Positions 46,215 through 58,364 of a DNA stretch of 64,000 nucleotides are shown piece by piece. The translations under genes and the position numbers were made by a program. Numbering within the stretch: the stretch's first letter is position 1; each line of letters opens with the position of its first letter. Source of the stretch: Lotus japonicus (lineage: Eukaryota; Streptophyta; Magnoliopsida; Fabales; Fabaceae); the NCBI RefSeq assembly GCF_012489685.1, contig NC_080046.1, forward strand, positions 1,924,501 to 1,988,500, written 5' to 3'. A model generated the notes under the pieces. It did no database searches. It worked only from the letters and a program-made list of their open reading frames with translations, and was not told the DNA's origin.

Positions 46215-47295
46215 TTAAATTCTCAATTTGCTTTTCAAGTGCTTCTCTTTACTTTGAATTGAATTCTTCTTTCCATTCATGATCCTCAAACTTTGCCTCA
46301 ACAAGTCAAACTCTCTTTCCTTTTTGTACTTTTCTTTCTCCATTGAAACTAGTTGGGCTTTTAAGGCTTTGATGGTTTCTTCCTTGTCATAAAGTTCTTT
46401 CTTCAGGTTTTCCATTTGGATGTCATTTTCCTCTGCTTTCCAATACAGACCATCCCCTGTGAACATATAGCCCAATAACAAATTAGCTCAACCAAATCAA
46501 AACAACACACACATTTGATTCTAACTCAACCTTATGTAATTATCTTACATAAAAATAAAAAGTAAAATAATCACCAAAACTATAACTTATATATCCTGTT
46601 TGGATTTACGATCAAATTTTCCAGAATCAATTCTCCTTCAAACGTGAAAAATATACCATGCATCCAAACAAGCAGTTAACTGATTTTTTTAGGAACTGTG
46701 GCATAGAACCCCACCTGGACAAACTACTTTTCAAGGGGCATTGATAGCATAAGAAGGCACAGGCAAATCACCAAAATACTAGTCATACAAATTATGATTT
46801 GCTTACTACATAAAAAAAAAAGTAGTGAGTGAGAGAGAGACCATCATATGTTCTCTGAATGAGATCATCCAGCTCTGTCTTAATTGCAAGATAAAGTTGC
46901 TTCCACTTCTCCACAGCTTCATCTCTCCTTGCTCTCTCTTCCTTCATTTGTTGAACCAAGAGCTTAGTTCCCATTAACTCCCACTCTTTCTCACCATTCT
47001 TCTCCAACATTCCAAGCTCTTCCATCTCCCTTATCTTCTCTTCCTTCTCTTCCACCAAATTCCTCAGCTGCTTCACTTCCTCTTTCACCCTCTTCACCTC
47101 TTGCTTCCAGTCTGCCTCCTTAAAAGTGAACACCATTATGTCCCTCTCATAGCTCCTACTCTCCTTCTCCCTCTCATACATCATCTCCTTTATTTCCTCC
47201 TGAAGAAGTCTCACTTTCTCTTTCAAATTCATCACATGTTTTTCAGAACACTTCCTCTCACCCTTGCTAACAGTACCACCCATCTTTGGAGCCAC
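46215..47295 (-). CDS. Coiled-coil protein of unknown function, 231 aa, 2 exons
   Basis: Exons 47295-46842 and 46456-46215 join as ...RTYDG|DGLYWKAEEND... with GT..AG ends, giving 231 residues. ATG 47295 (MAPKMGG) is the longest start; ATG 47283 (MGGTVSKGERK) is also possible. Nearly the whole protein is charged heptad-type sequence: NLKEKVRLLQEEIKEMM, EVKQLRNLVEEKEEKIREME and MENLKKELYDKEETIKALKA, ending in a basic tail (SKEKHLKSKLRI). This predicts a long parallel coiled coil, with a short conserved-looking break 'DDLIQRTYDGDGLYW' at the exon junction. I do not recognise a named family. It resembles plant proteins annotated as myosin-heavy-chain-like only because of the coiled coil. No signal peptide or membrane segment. 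Confidence 0.78.
46590..46675. repeat. Possible small TIR repeat in the intron of the coiled-coil gene
   Basis: 'cctgtttggattta' near 46590 and 'gcatccaaacaagc' near 46660 are inverted to each other, in the intron 46457-46841. Short and weakly supported. Confidence 0.35.
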
Positions 47296-47299
47296 TTAC

Positions 47300-49880
47300 A
47301 TGAACTATCAATGTATGATGATGGGTGTTGTATTTTGATCTTATAGTGATAGATGAAATGATAATAATGAAATAATGAAATGGGTATGGACGGCATAAAA
47401 GTTGAGTAAAGGCTAGGCTCCTGATATTGATTGAAAAAGCACCAAGAATTTTGGGCTATTATATGATGTCAGATAATGGTCACAGTTGTACTTATAATTC
47501 AATAATGGATGCGGGTGAAATTACTAATTAGATTAGCCTCGTGAAATAACATTTGATAAGTAAGTTTTTTATTTTGTGTAACAGATACTGTTGTTTTAGT
47601 CGAAAACATTTTATATTGTCATGGAGTTAAGTTTCCCCCAACAGGATTTTTCATAAGAGTCTCGAATTTGAATTTTTTTTCCTTGCCAATAATGTTAATT
47701 TAGATAAAAGTCATTAAGGGAAGTCAAGCCGTAGATTAAAATCATTAAGGAGCCAAATGACACTTACATTAAACAAATAGAGAATAAACATTATATAAGA
47801 ACAATACCACAATGCTGTAGAATCAAATACAATACAGAAAAACACAGAACAAGCTGTTCAGCCACACTACAATGAAGTTTTAATTTAATACATTAAAGTT
47901 AGAATTCGGGGAAGAAATTAAGGGAAGATGGGTGAAAACATCGTGATTTTGCTTAAAAGAAATAAGTACCACTTAAATCAACTAGAGATGATAAGTAAGA
48001 TTTCAGGTTTTGATTCATTTACATTTATCATTTTTTTTTTCTTATCATATTACATATCATATATTTATAATTTCTTCATTTTTTCAAAGGTGGAGGTGGA
48101 AATCAGTTGTGAACCCATAATTATTCTAAGATTTCACATTAGATATATAGAGAAGAAAATATAAAGCGGAATTCACATATTCACATGCAAATATTTTTTG
48201 GGTTAGATTTATGATGACCCCAATTATTTGACAATTTAATGACTAATTCTAATTGGTCCTACTCCAACATCGAATTTTATCATGAAATAATTGCATGGTT
48301 GTACATGAGCATCCCGGCACAGTACTCCTTCACACATGGACAGTACATAATAATTCTCGTGAAGTTTTGCCGGATTTTATTCAAAAACCATACTTTATTT
48401 TAGACCATCAATCTAGTTACAATTAAAAACACGGAAAACTATTTGTATTAACCAGAGAGAAAATGGGACGCTGGAAAATAGAAAAAGTGAAAAGAAGATA
48501 ATAAATATATAAAAAGAATAAGTAAGCAAATTTTGTATATTATTTAGGGTTTTGTCTAAGGTAAACCAACGAGTAAGTCTTTCACATGTGAAAGACTGCT
48601 TTTTCACCATTAGATCAAAAAAGCCACCCAGATGGGTAACAAGAAGGTAATATTGAAATTTTCGCTTTTGTCAGAAATGTTTAGTTGCATGGTACTTTCG
48701 GCGGCCCAAAGGATCACTTAATCACATAGTTGTTACGGAGTCTAAAGCATGAGATCATGCAAAAATGAACTAACATTGAAGATCACCAAGAGATTTGTAC
48801 ACCATATCTTTACCCAAAACTAAAACATTGAGTTTATGGGTCACATCTCTTTGAGTTATAAAGTCTTCATCTCACTCATTCTTAATCAATGTGAGACCTT
48901 AACTCACACTTGAATTCTCAACAATAGTTACTTTCAGCGACGAAGTGTAGGAGGAGAGTGTCCTTACAGTCTCCGACGACTACCAGCGTTGTGGGGCGTG
49001 AGGAGAACCTGTTGAATCTGAGAGTTGCATAAAATATGACGGAACAACGCACACTTAAGACCAGAAGTGAAATTGGAAAAAAAAAGTGTGAAATTTAAGG
49101 CGGAAAGAAACCCTAATTGTTGTTGGTTGAGGAGGTCACACAATTGAGATTCATTGGTTGGGTCCAGAGAGGGGAAGAATGAGAGGGTATATAGTTGAGG
49201 AAAATAAAGAGTGGACATCGAGGGAAAAATAGAGGACACTAATGAGGAGATGGCGAATGGAGAGGAGGTATCGCGCTGGTCTTGGATTTGGAAGGTAGCG
49301 ATAGAGGGAGGAGAAGGAGGTTTGTGGTGGTGGATGAAGCTAAGTCGTCTTCCTTGTCAGAAGCTCGCCTCCCTCCGACTGTCATTATTCCCTTCTCCAA
49401 TGGAAGCTCGCTCTTCCCCATCTCTTCTTGGTGCAGACCTCCAATTTAATTTCTCCTCCACATTCCCCATCCATCTCAGCCCCTACTCCGACAAGCTTCG
49501 TCGCTCTCCGCCATTCTTCCTTCATGGCTACCACAACTACTTCAAGTTCTCCGTCAATTTTCGTTTCTCTTCCTTTCTCTCCCACCATTTCAACTTTGTC
49601 ATTCCTTTTATTGTCTCTTCCACCATCCGTAAGAGCACTCGAGCTCTACCATCTTCCAACCAAAAGAGATGTAGTGGAGGGACTGGTCAAGAGGTAGCTC
49701 ATGGCTTGGTCGGAGTAGAAGGAGCCCAAGAGGCACGACAGAGCGAGTGGGAGAGAGAGAGAGAGTGACTCTCACCAAACGCCAAGTCACAATCAAACAA
49801 ATGAAGGGTACTAAAACTTGATTTTTATTTTTTTAATTCTAGCTAGTAGCAACTTGTTATAACAGATAATTTTGGGACGT
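47300..49880. other. Intergenic region, no supported gene
   Basis: AT-rich until about 48900. From 48900 to 49800 the composition becomes C/T- and GA-richer, with several overlapping open frames on both strands (longest 49211-49768 plus, 185 codons). None shows domain motifs and the frames shadow each other, as expected for purine/pyrimidine-skewed DNA; a transposon origin is possible. Confidence 0.45.
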
Positions 49881-49887
49881 AGGAAAT

Positions 49888-50109
49888 ATGAGGAGGCATG
49901 CTCATGCTGAGGTTCTCTTGGAGATCCAAGAGTTGATGGAGAGGAATTGGTGCATCAAAGTGGCGTGGATTCACACGGAAGCAAATTTTCCAGCCGACTG
50001 GCTAGCAAGGCAAGGAGCTGCCTCCGTGGACCATGGACTTACGGAGCTTGTTAATTCTAGACCGGAGCTGGACCTCCTCCTTTTGAAGGATCATATGGCG
50101 GTTCCTTAG
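49888..50109 (+). pseudogene. RNase H-like C-terminal remnant (LINE / RVT_3 type)
   Basis: The frame reads HAEVLLEIQELMERNWCIKV, AWIHTEANFPADWLARQGA and ends with LLLLKDHMAVP and a stop. This is the end of the plant RVT_3 RNase H-like domain common in LINE-type retroelements and derived genes: a helix with 'EIQELM', then 'WIxREANxxADxLAxxG', where the Asp of 'ADWLA' is the last catalytic residue. The upstream part of the domain and the reverse transcriptase are not present, so it is a fragment. Confidence 0.8.
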
Positions 50110-52030
50110 TTTTCTTTCAGTTTGTTGTTTTTCATGGGTGAAAGACTCATCACATACTTTAATCCTAGAAGCCGCATTATTTAAATGCAAATAAAATGAA
50201 GAATAAAACAATTTTTCAATTTATTTAGTTGCATAGAAAAATGAGGATAAAGAAAAAAAATTGACATAATATATTTTGAGTTGAATTTATATGCACTCAT
50301 GGTGTAAAGTTTTTTTACACCGTTAACCAATCAGATTTTAAGGATGTGAAAAAATCTCTTTTTTTTATTTAATTTCATTAATTAGCGTGGCGCATCCTTA
50401 AAATCTGATTTATTGACGGTGTAAAAAAACATTACACCATCGGTGCATCATGCATCATCCTTTTCTCATATATTTTCAAATCTAATAAAATAATAAGAAA
50501 ATTAAGTGGACCCGTTATATGAGATAGAAAACTAGACTCATATCACATCTTCAAGATATATATTGCTTCTTCATTTAAGGAGATAAATTTTTTGATGTTG
50601 ACCTCACAAAAAATTTCTGCTTTTTTTTTCTTATTTTATTGTTCCTGCCATATAAAGTGATTTTGCACTATTTTTTTTCCTTCATTTTCTCCTCTCTATA
50701 CTTTTTCTCTCCGTTTTTCATATAAATAAACAGAACATAAGAGACAATTAGTGCAAACTCAATGTCAATTTCAATCAATCAATTAAGAAAAGTAAGAAAA
50801 CTCACGCGTGAATGCTTAGCTAATATCTTTATTTTTTTTTCTAAAAAGGTAAAATTTCTCTACATTTATCATTAAGGAATAAAAAAATGTTTTCCGGAAC
50901 AATTGAATAAACCCCAGCCCATAAGTCACATGAGTAACACTAAACCCCTCATAATTATGGAGAAAAGGCACAATAATTAAACTGAAAATACACATTGGAA
51001 CAACTGTCAAGTTGTCTTACATACATGTAAAGACCATTATTAATGTAGAAACTCTTGCTGGTCCAGACAAACTAGGAAGATGGTAGATTAGGCCTACAAC
51101 AAGTGTAGTCATGAGAGGCATATTCAGAAGAGTGTGACAACAATGCAAACACATGTTATATATGAAGGTTGTGTGTTTCAATTATTATTGTGGATGCGAT
51201 GCGATGGTTGTGTTATAATGGTGAACGATTTATAATTAACTCTGTAGCTATTTATGTGGTATTAAAAGCATGCTCTGATCATGTTGATGACTGGCTGAAA
51301 TTAAACTACCCAAACATTTTTAAAAAAATGTGTACAATATTATCTCACCCTTAGCTTATAAAAAAAAAATCAAACTCACCCTTAGCCATGCTAGCTAACA
51401 TCCTATTTTCCCAGGTATGCATAATGCATTGTCTTTTGGTTCCATAAAAATCAAAAATTCAATGCATCATCTTTGTATATTTCCCTATACGACACTATCC
51501 TGGTGATACAAAAACATTAATAATGGTTTGTGGTTGCCACCTTTGGATTCCCTGGGTTGAAAAGGACTAGTAGCTCCTGCGTCTAGTTTTTCCCTGAAAG
51601 GTCCAACATCATTAAATTGGCTTGTGTTATACTTCATCCTCTTTGGTATGGCACTTAAATGTCAGTTATTATCCTTTGTCCATATCCATAGATGCAGCCA
51701 TGCTGGCCATTTGTGACCAAATGAAGATGAAGAATAAGCCCTTAAAATGCAAATTCACATGGGTGTGATAAAAGAAAATGATAAGGAAATATATATATAT
51801 ATGGAAATTATTTCCCTTTGCTATTTTTTGGGCTATGGTTTTGAAGAATGACATTCAATAGGTCGAGTGAATTCAAAGCAATTGGCAGGTGATAGTCTTC
51901 AATATTGATGAGTTTTTTTTTTTTTTGAAAGACAATATTGATGAGTTATATTTGGAACAATAACTCCAATATAATATTTTATATAATCTCCAATCAAACA
52001 CTAAATTGAGTACAAACTAAAATATATAAT
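50110..52030. other. Intergenic AT-rich region
   Basis: No supported gene. It contains the palindromic MITE at 50292-50447 and a few poly-A/T runs. The rest shows nothing I can name. Confidence 0.5.
50292..50447. mobile_element. Palindromic MITE, 156 bp
   Basis: Two inverted arms of about 55 bp: left 'tgcactcatggtgtaaagtt' through 'cagattttaaggatg', right (reverse complement) 'tgcaccgatggtgtaatgtt' through the same 'cagattttaaggatg', separated by about 45 bp. It could fold into one long hairpin. Confidence 0.8.
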
Positions 52031-52031
52031 A

Positions 52032-53115
52032 CACTACAAGAATTTAGTGAAGAAACTATTTATTTATTGACACTATTTATTTTGGGTGTTAGTTTCTGTT
52101 TGACACTAATTATTTATTGACTCTTGATTTTTGAAACACTTCTTATATATAATAGTTTAAGCATCTGCTTGAGGAAACAAGACGTATATGTGTGGAGAGG
52201 TTGATGGACCTATAATTTCTAGTAATTTTCCTATCTTTTCTTAATATAATTTGTGTCTGTGTGCTGTATTTTCTTCAAAGAACTAACAATTTATATGATA
52301 ATTGTGCAATAGGCAAGGTTACGAGCGGTTAGAGTGAAGGAAAATAAAAAAAAAATTAGAAAAAGCTAAGAGCACAGTCGTGCCGGACATAACCACTACA
52401 AATTTTTTTTTTCACTACAAGAAATACTCTAATTACCGATGGTCAAAAGCTGTCAGTAATCAAGAAAAATTGTTAATAATGGTAAATTACTGACGGCCTA
52501 CTCACGGTCAAAACCTCGCAGATATTGGGCTCGTCACCAACTATCGGTAAATACTGATGGTCTAAGACTCTAAGTCTATTAAATAATTACCAATGATTTT
52601 TTCCGCCGGTAATTGATTTGGTCTCACAAAAAACCTCCTTACACTAAAAACTATCATTATTCATAATTTATACATAAAAAGTGGCATTTTTATCCGCAAT
52701 AAAATGGACACTTTAAGGTCATCAAAACTATCATTATTCTTAATTTATACAAACATGGGGAAAAAAGAAGGAAGTGTGAGTAACTGGTTACGCGAATGCC
52801 TATTTATAAGTTACCGATGACTTTGACTGTCGAAAGTCCACAAAAAAACGTTTAAAAGATCGCCAAGTTATTAGCTCTAGACATTGGTAATTTCAAAAAA
52901 AAAAAATTAAAAGACCGAGTGCTTTGGTCGTCGATAATTAACAGCCATAACTTTTTAAGACCGCCAAGTTATTGAAAACTAAAAGACGTCACCTAGAATT
53001 TTTGCCAAGTTGTCGAAGGCCTAGAAAGTTGGTAACTAGGCGGTCATTTCAGATTATTGACGATGTTGGTCGTCGAAAAGTTGGCGATGACTGATCCTGC
53101 CAAAAACATTAATTT
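52032..53115 (+). mobile_element. CACTA (En/Spm) transposon termini with subterminal repeats, fragmentary
   Basis: 'CACTACAAGAAA' at 52413-52424 is the typical end of plant CACTA elements; a second 'CACTACAAGAA' lies at 52032. Downstream to about 53115 follow many degenerate short motifs in both orientations ('accgatggtc', 'accgccaagttattg', 'gtcgtcgataatta', 'ctgtcgaaagtcc'), as in CACTA subterminal regions. The opposite terminus (TTCTTGTAGTG) is not seen and no transposase is present, so these are truncated copies. Confidence 0.65.
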
Positions 53116-55340
53116 CCACCAAGTAAGAATCTAAGTTTTCATTCAAGGTCCAAACATAATGATGAGACGTATCATTGGATGTTGAGTTGTTGGAATTGGC
53201 AACAGTTCGTTGATAGGATAATGATGTTGGTAAGATTTTTAGCGAGATATAAGTTTGAAACTTGTTCCGAGATCACTAGTTTCGCGGTTATCTGCACATA
53301 GTTGTGAGGGGGAGATGTGATGAGATTTCGGTTCTCTTCTTATGTGGAGAAATGCCTCAAATGTGAAAGCTCACTTGTTTCATTTATCCTTCTGAAGAGG
53401 GATCAAATTAGGATAAGAGTATGTGCTCCTTTTGGCAAGAGATGCAACTAAAAGTGGGAGAGAAGAGGAGAGAAGTCGTTCCCTCTCAAACTCAGCCTTA
53501 GCTAGTATATTCGCCACTCCAATTTCGTTCACCATTGGATTGGGCTGAAAATATTGAAGGGGGAGAAACGTGGCTCTAACCGGGATTAGAAACCGTTGTA
53601 ACTCTCTTTCCTCTACAACATATTTCCATTACTTGCCCAAATAATTAATTAATTTTTCATGCAACAATGTTGACCTTTAAAACTAAAAATCAATGGTCAA
53701 GATCCTACAGGGGTGAGCTCTAACAGCAGCTTCAGAAGATCCATTTTACTCTGGCAGCAGCTGCAAGTTTAGTTTTCTTATTGTTTTAGCTCTCTATTTT
53801 AAAAGCTTGTTGCTTTCTTATTTTGTTCATTGTTGAGCATGATCGTGTCATGATTAGGGACTCTGTTGTACTTTTATATTGATCATAGTGAAACTTGATT
53901 GATTGGCTTTGTCCATGGTTTTTACTTCTCACGTGGAAAAGGTTTTCTATGTTAAATCTTGATGTCTCTTTATGTTTGTGATATTTGTTGTTACTGCTAT
54001 TTGTGTTGCTCCTCTATATTCTAGTAAGTTGAGAAAACTAATCCCCTGCATCCTGTTATGTTTTTAGTTATTGTTATGAGTTGTCATTTCCCCGAGTGAA
54101 GAGAGGAAAGATAAGGGATTATGAAGATAAGTCATGATGAATTATTTCACACTGCAACAACTGCAATGCCACATGGAACTGACAAAACACTCCCAATTGT
54201 AGTACAGCATCCGCAATTGTAGAATCATGCTTAACCTTTATGCATAGTTTCTCTATCAGCAGTTTGTCGAACTCGTTGCTTTGTAGCAACTAGCACCCAT
54301 CTTCTTGCGCTCTCTTTACTTTATCTTTGCTGATTAGTGATTACCGCATGATGAGGTCCGAGCAATCAAAAGGTGATCTTCATGTTGGGGAGCGAGGGTA
54401 GCTACCTTAGTTTGTAGATCCTCAGTGATTCTTGTAATGGTAAGTCCGTAAGTCTGATTATGAGAACAAATCTAGAGAACTATTGATCATGGGTTTCTGT
54501 TGAACTTATGGAATGGGACTGCCAAGTGAAGATTAAGCTAAAAACAAGCTAAACATAGAAAATCTACATTATTCAAAAAATATTACATCCACATCCATGA
54601 CAAGTCATAAATTTATAATATCATTGGAAATTGACATATTTCATTCTTCATATAAAATGGTAACTCCTTTCTTAAAGAAGTCAAATCCACACCTAAAGCT
54701 ATGTTTAATATATCTAATAAGTAGTGGAATAAAATAAAATGTAATGGAACAAAATAGGGTGAAGTGAAATAAAATTGATCAATGATATCATTCCATGATT
54801 TATATACTTCTATGAAATATAAAAAAAGTAAAAATAAAAAAAAAATAAAAAAACTTGCTCCATCTCATACCCCAAATTAGAGGTCAAGAAAAGGTGAGGT
54901 ATCAATAATGTTTTATTCACCAATCATTTCCACCTCCACCTTGGGAGGTAGTGAAGGAATAAGAGAGAAATTAGTGATATGATATGTGATGTGACAGGAA
55001 ATGCAGAGAGAGATAGGAAGAAAAATAGGTGGAAATGAGATGGAAGAGAAAGTGAGGTGTGTATATATCATCACTCGTGAGGTATTAAATAAAAGGGAAT
55101 AGATAACATTTTATCATGTTTCATTACATTTCCCTTCATTCTATCTCTCTCAGTCGACCTAGCCAAGATGGTGCATGAATAGAACAGAGCATAGCAGTCA
55201 TAGTTTACGGTGACAGATAAGTTCACATTCGAGTGACAGTTACACTAGAGCACAAGAAACATAAGGGATGATAAAGTATTAAAGTAGATTTTGTTACAGA
55301 ATAAAAATTCAGAGGATAATTTTTCTTTTACATAAGGATT
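53116..55340. other. Intergenic region, no supported gene
   Basis: No coding sequence recognised. 54930-55090 shares a repeat with 33725-33890 (reverse orientation). The last 100 bp probably include the 3' untranslated region of the DIM1 gene on the minus strand. Confidence 0.45.
54930..55090 (+). repeat. Dispersed repeat, shared with 33725-33890
   Basis: Contains 'agtgatatgatatgtgatgt', 'gacaggaaatgcagagagag' and 'gtggaaatgagatggaagag', matching the reverse complement of the segment in lipase intron 12. Confidence 0.55.
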
Positions 55341-55354
55341 TTGGAAGAGATATC

Positions 55355-57036
55355 TTAGTATCTGTACTTGGTGGAGTAATCTTTGGGGGCAATGACGAGA
55401 CCACGTCCCTTCCTTGCACCCCTGTAGATGGTCTCAATGATGTCAATGAACTCCTGCTTGTCCTTCATAGCCCAGTTGATCTTGTTGTTGTTTCCAGTTC
55501 CAAGGTCTATCATAATGTGCTTGTTCCTGAAGAAGAACATAACCGTGGAGGGGTCATACAGCTCATACATGGTGTTGAAATCAGGCACCTCCGTGATGTC
55601 CACAAGGTATATCACAGCAAAGTTTTTTATTGTCTCTGCAACTGATGCCAGCACCTCATCCATCTGAACATGTAACAAAAGTTAGGACCCTATTATAACA
55701 GTGCTAACCTAGTTAATGCAATTTCATTCAATATTGAGCTGTATCAACCTAAAATCAAGAACTGGTATATGATGTTTATGTTGGAAGAAAAAAGCACAAT
55801 GTACCATACAATAATATTAATATATAGCTGAATGAATGATCATGCCAAATAGTTTTATTAGCCTCTAAGGGTATGTTTAGGACTGAGACTGAGATGGAAT
55901 AGAATCCAGTGATATGAATCGCAATGGAATTAAATCATCATTCTCCTATTTGGATATCAGTAGTCTGTACAACTAGTTGGCACAAAGTTTTATTCACACA
56001 AAAACATGATGAGAAAAGAAAAAGTCAAAAAACAACAGGGGACAGATACAATATATGAAAGGCAATAAATCAACTATCGAGTGCCTCGTTTCACATCAAT
56101 TTGTGTGCACAACTGCCCTTCTTTATTACTCCCTCCATTCCAAAACTATTGTAGTTTTAGCTTTTTTGTTTTGTTCCAAAACCATTGTTGTTTTACATAT
56201 CCAAAGCACTTTAACTAATTCTCTTCCACTCATGCCCTCATTTAATATTGTATTTCCCAAATATCTCCTCTTATTTTCACCAATCACAATTCTCACCAAT
56301 TAGTTAACCAATAAATTGTATTCTCTCTCTTTCCTATAACTCATATTAAATAAGGGTGTTTCAGTTAAATTATAACATCAATTAATGAACTCTTAAACTT
56401 TGTGCAAAAACCTTAAACTACAATAGTTTTGGAACGGAGGGAGTATGATGGAGTCAAGAAAAAACCTAGTCCCATTCTATACTCGAAAAATGGAGAGAAA
56501 GAAAAAGATGGAGTATTGGAAGCAACCGGATGGAATGGGAAAAACGTCATCTCATTCTATCACATCTTCCATCATATTTCATCTTATTTTAAGCAATCAA
56601 ATATTACAATTCCATATCACTTAACTCAATTCCATCCCTTTCTATCAATTCAAGCATAACCTACAAGGTACAACCTTGATCATAAGTTTTGGATGGTAGA
56701 AATTATGCCAAATGTATCTAAAGAACATTATGTTAGTCAAATCAGTCCTTAAATGCATATTCCATTAGTTCAATTAATATCGAAAATACTCCAGTGAAGC
56801 CTTATTTACTAGAGTAAACACACATTGAGGAACTTCTAGCATTCGTACTCTAATATACTGATCTGATTTCATATGCAAGCAACTAAATTGACTATAGTAT
56901 TAATCAACAAATATACCTGCATGCAAGTCTCATCCCAATCGTGGCCGAAGCGGATGACAACGAGACGCTCCTCTTCAGCAAGAATTGCCTGATCCACAGC
57001 CCATCCTGAATGCAAGTGAGGCAACAGGTACGACAT
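55355..57036 (-). CDS. YLS8: DIM1 / YLS8: thioredoxin-like U5 snRNP protein, 142 aa, 2 exons
   Basis: Exons 57036-56917 (40 codons) and 55663-55355 join at CMQ|MDEVLASVAE to a 142-residue protein, the exact length of eukaryotic DIM1 / U5-15kD. Recognisable blocks are MSYLLPHLHSGWAVDQAI, VVIRFGHDWDETCMQMDEVL, YLVDITEVPDFNTMYELYDP, MFFFRNKHIMIDLGTGNNNK and ending GLVIAPKDYSTKYRY. It has a thioredoxin fold but no CXXC redox pair, as known for this family; it is a structural component of the U5 and U4/U6.U5 snRNPs in the nucleus, needed for pre-mRNA splicing. In Arabidopsis the gene is YLS8. The start is fixed by the universally conserved MSYLLPHL. The intron (55664-56916) houses a Stowaway MITE. 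Confidence 0.97.
56129..56443. mobile_element. Stowaway-type MITE (Tc1/Mariner), 315 bp, in the DIM1 intron
   Basis: Left terminus 'ctccctccattccaaaacta', right terminus its inverted copy '...tagttttggaacggaggga' + 'g', flanked by TA dinucleotides (56127-56128, 56444-56445). CTCCCTCCGTTCCAAAA termini with a TA duplication define plant Stowaway elements. No transposase. Confidence 0.9.
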
Positions 57037-57420
57037 ATCTATCTTCACCCTAACCTAGGGTTCAACAAAAACAACCATCTCACTTCAATTTCCATTTAAT
57101 TTCAAAATTGAAAGACAATACGATTCATGTATGGATACCTCAATTGATCAACAACATAGAGTAAAGTAGTATATTAAACAAAAAAAATATTGTAATATAG
57201 TTCAAGATTGAAAAACAGCGCATGACAAATATAAACGAAAAAGAGCAACAAAATTGATATAATATACGAATTTATGATGCAAAAGGAAAAGGAAAACGAA
57301 ATGAAGATTATGATTGACAAGTTAAAGATTCATGCCTTGTTCAGTTGATTCCGACGAGTCAGAGAGAAAGAACAAAGTGAGAACGCAACCAAGAACCTAT
57401 TTGTATCCCGATTTCTCTTA
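57037..57420 (-). promoter_or_regulatory. Probable 5' UTR intron and promoter side of DIM1
   Basis: On the minus strand an acceptor-like 'ccctaggttag' lies about 15 nt before the ATG, and upstream at about 57340 is 'ctgaacaag|gcatga', a weak donor candidate. An intron in the 5' leader is therefore possible, but no strong GT donor was pinned down. No TATA box was assigned. Confidence 0.3.
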
Positions 57421-58361
57421 TCCGGGCCGGGTTTAACAAGACTCAACCCGCCCTTTTTGGGTCAAGGCCCAACCTCCTTGTTCAACGGCTTGATTTAAAC
57501 GGATCAGATTCATTGACCAAAAAAAAAAATCAGATTCATCTTTTTTTTTTAAACGGTAAAAAAAAAACATAACTAGTCGTGGTTTGATTTGTCGTGTCAT
57601 TTAGCAGTCCTCTATTTTAAAAGAAAGAGGGAAAACTTCGGTCATCTAACATGATTGAACCTAGACTGGGACTGGGAGAACCCTCCCAAACCATACGGAT
57701 AGGGTAATAGGGACATGTCTAGTTTAACTTTGTAAGCATCTTAACTTTGTTCTCAAGCCTTGAGGATCAATTAATTTTTTCTGTTTAGAGCTTCTCTACC
57801 ATGAGTGTCCTACTGATGATCCTCAACATGGTAATGACGGAGAGGATGAAGATGGTAGCTTCTCTACCATATGAAGATAGATCAGAGATATTGTGGGTTT
57901 ACTTTGTCATAACACTTGGTATTGCTGCCGGATTTCAGAAAGTGGTTGGAAGCTTATTGATAAAGTGCACATTTTGAAATTCTTCAAAAATTGATTTAAA
58001 ATCAGAATCAATTATGAGAACCGATCCAAACACGCTAATAGAAGAGTTGGAGGCATACTCACTTCCAATAAGTTGGTGATTCAATTCACAAGATAAATAT
58101 AACATTGGGAATACAGGTTATCAAGGTTAATGAAAAAATTCAAGGGAAGATTTGTAAATTCAAGTCTTATGCATAGGGACGATTTCAAGACTATTTTTGT
58201 CGCTAAGAAGTAGCTTCACCTCTGCGAAAGTAATTAATGCTACTTGTAGAATTTCCATTTTCATGCCAATGGTGTGCTACTGCTTTTCTTTAGTTCAATT
58301 AATAATTACCAAAATGAGATAAGCATTAGTCTTGCTATATTTGGAGGAAGCTTCTTAGTAC
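57421..58361. other. Intergenic DNA
   Basis: AT-rich with two poly-A/T runs around 57520-57570 and no recognisable coding sequence. Confidence 0.5.
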
Positions 58362-58364
58362 TTA

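Noticed and set aside
49211..49768. 185-codon plus-strand frame
   Set aside because: No domain motif, several overlapping frames on both strands, and purine/pyrimidine skew explain the lack of stops.
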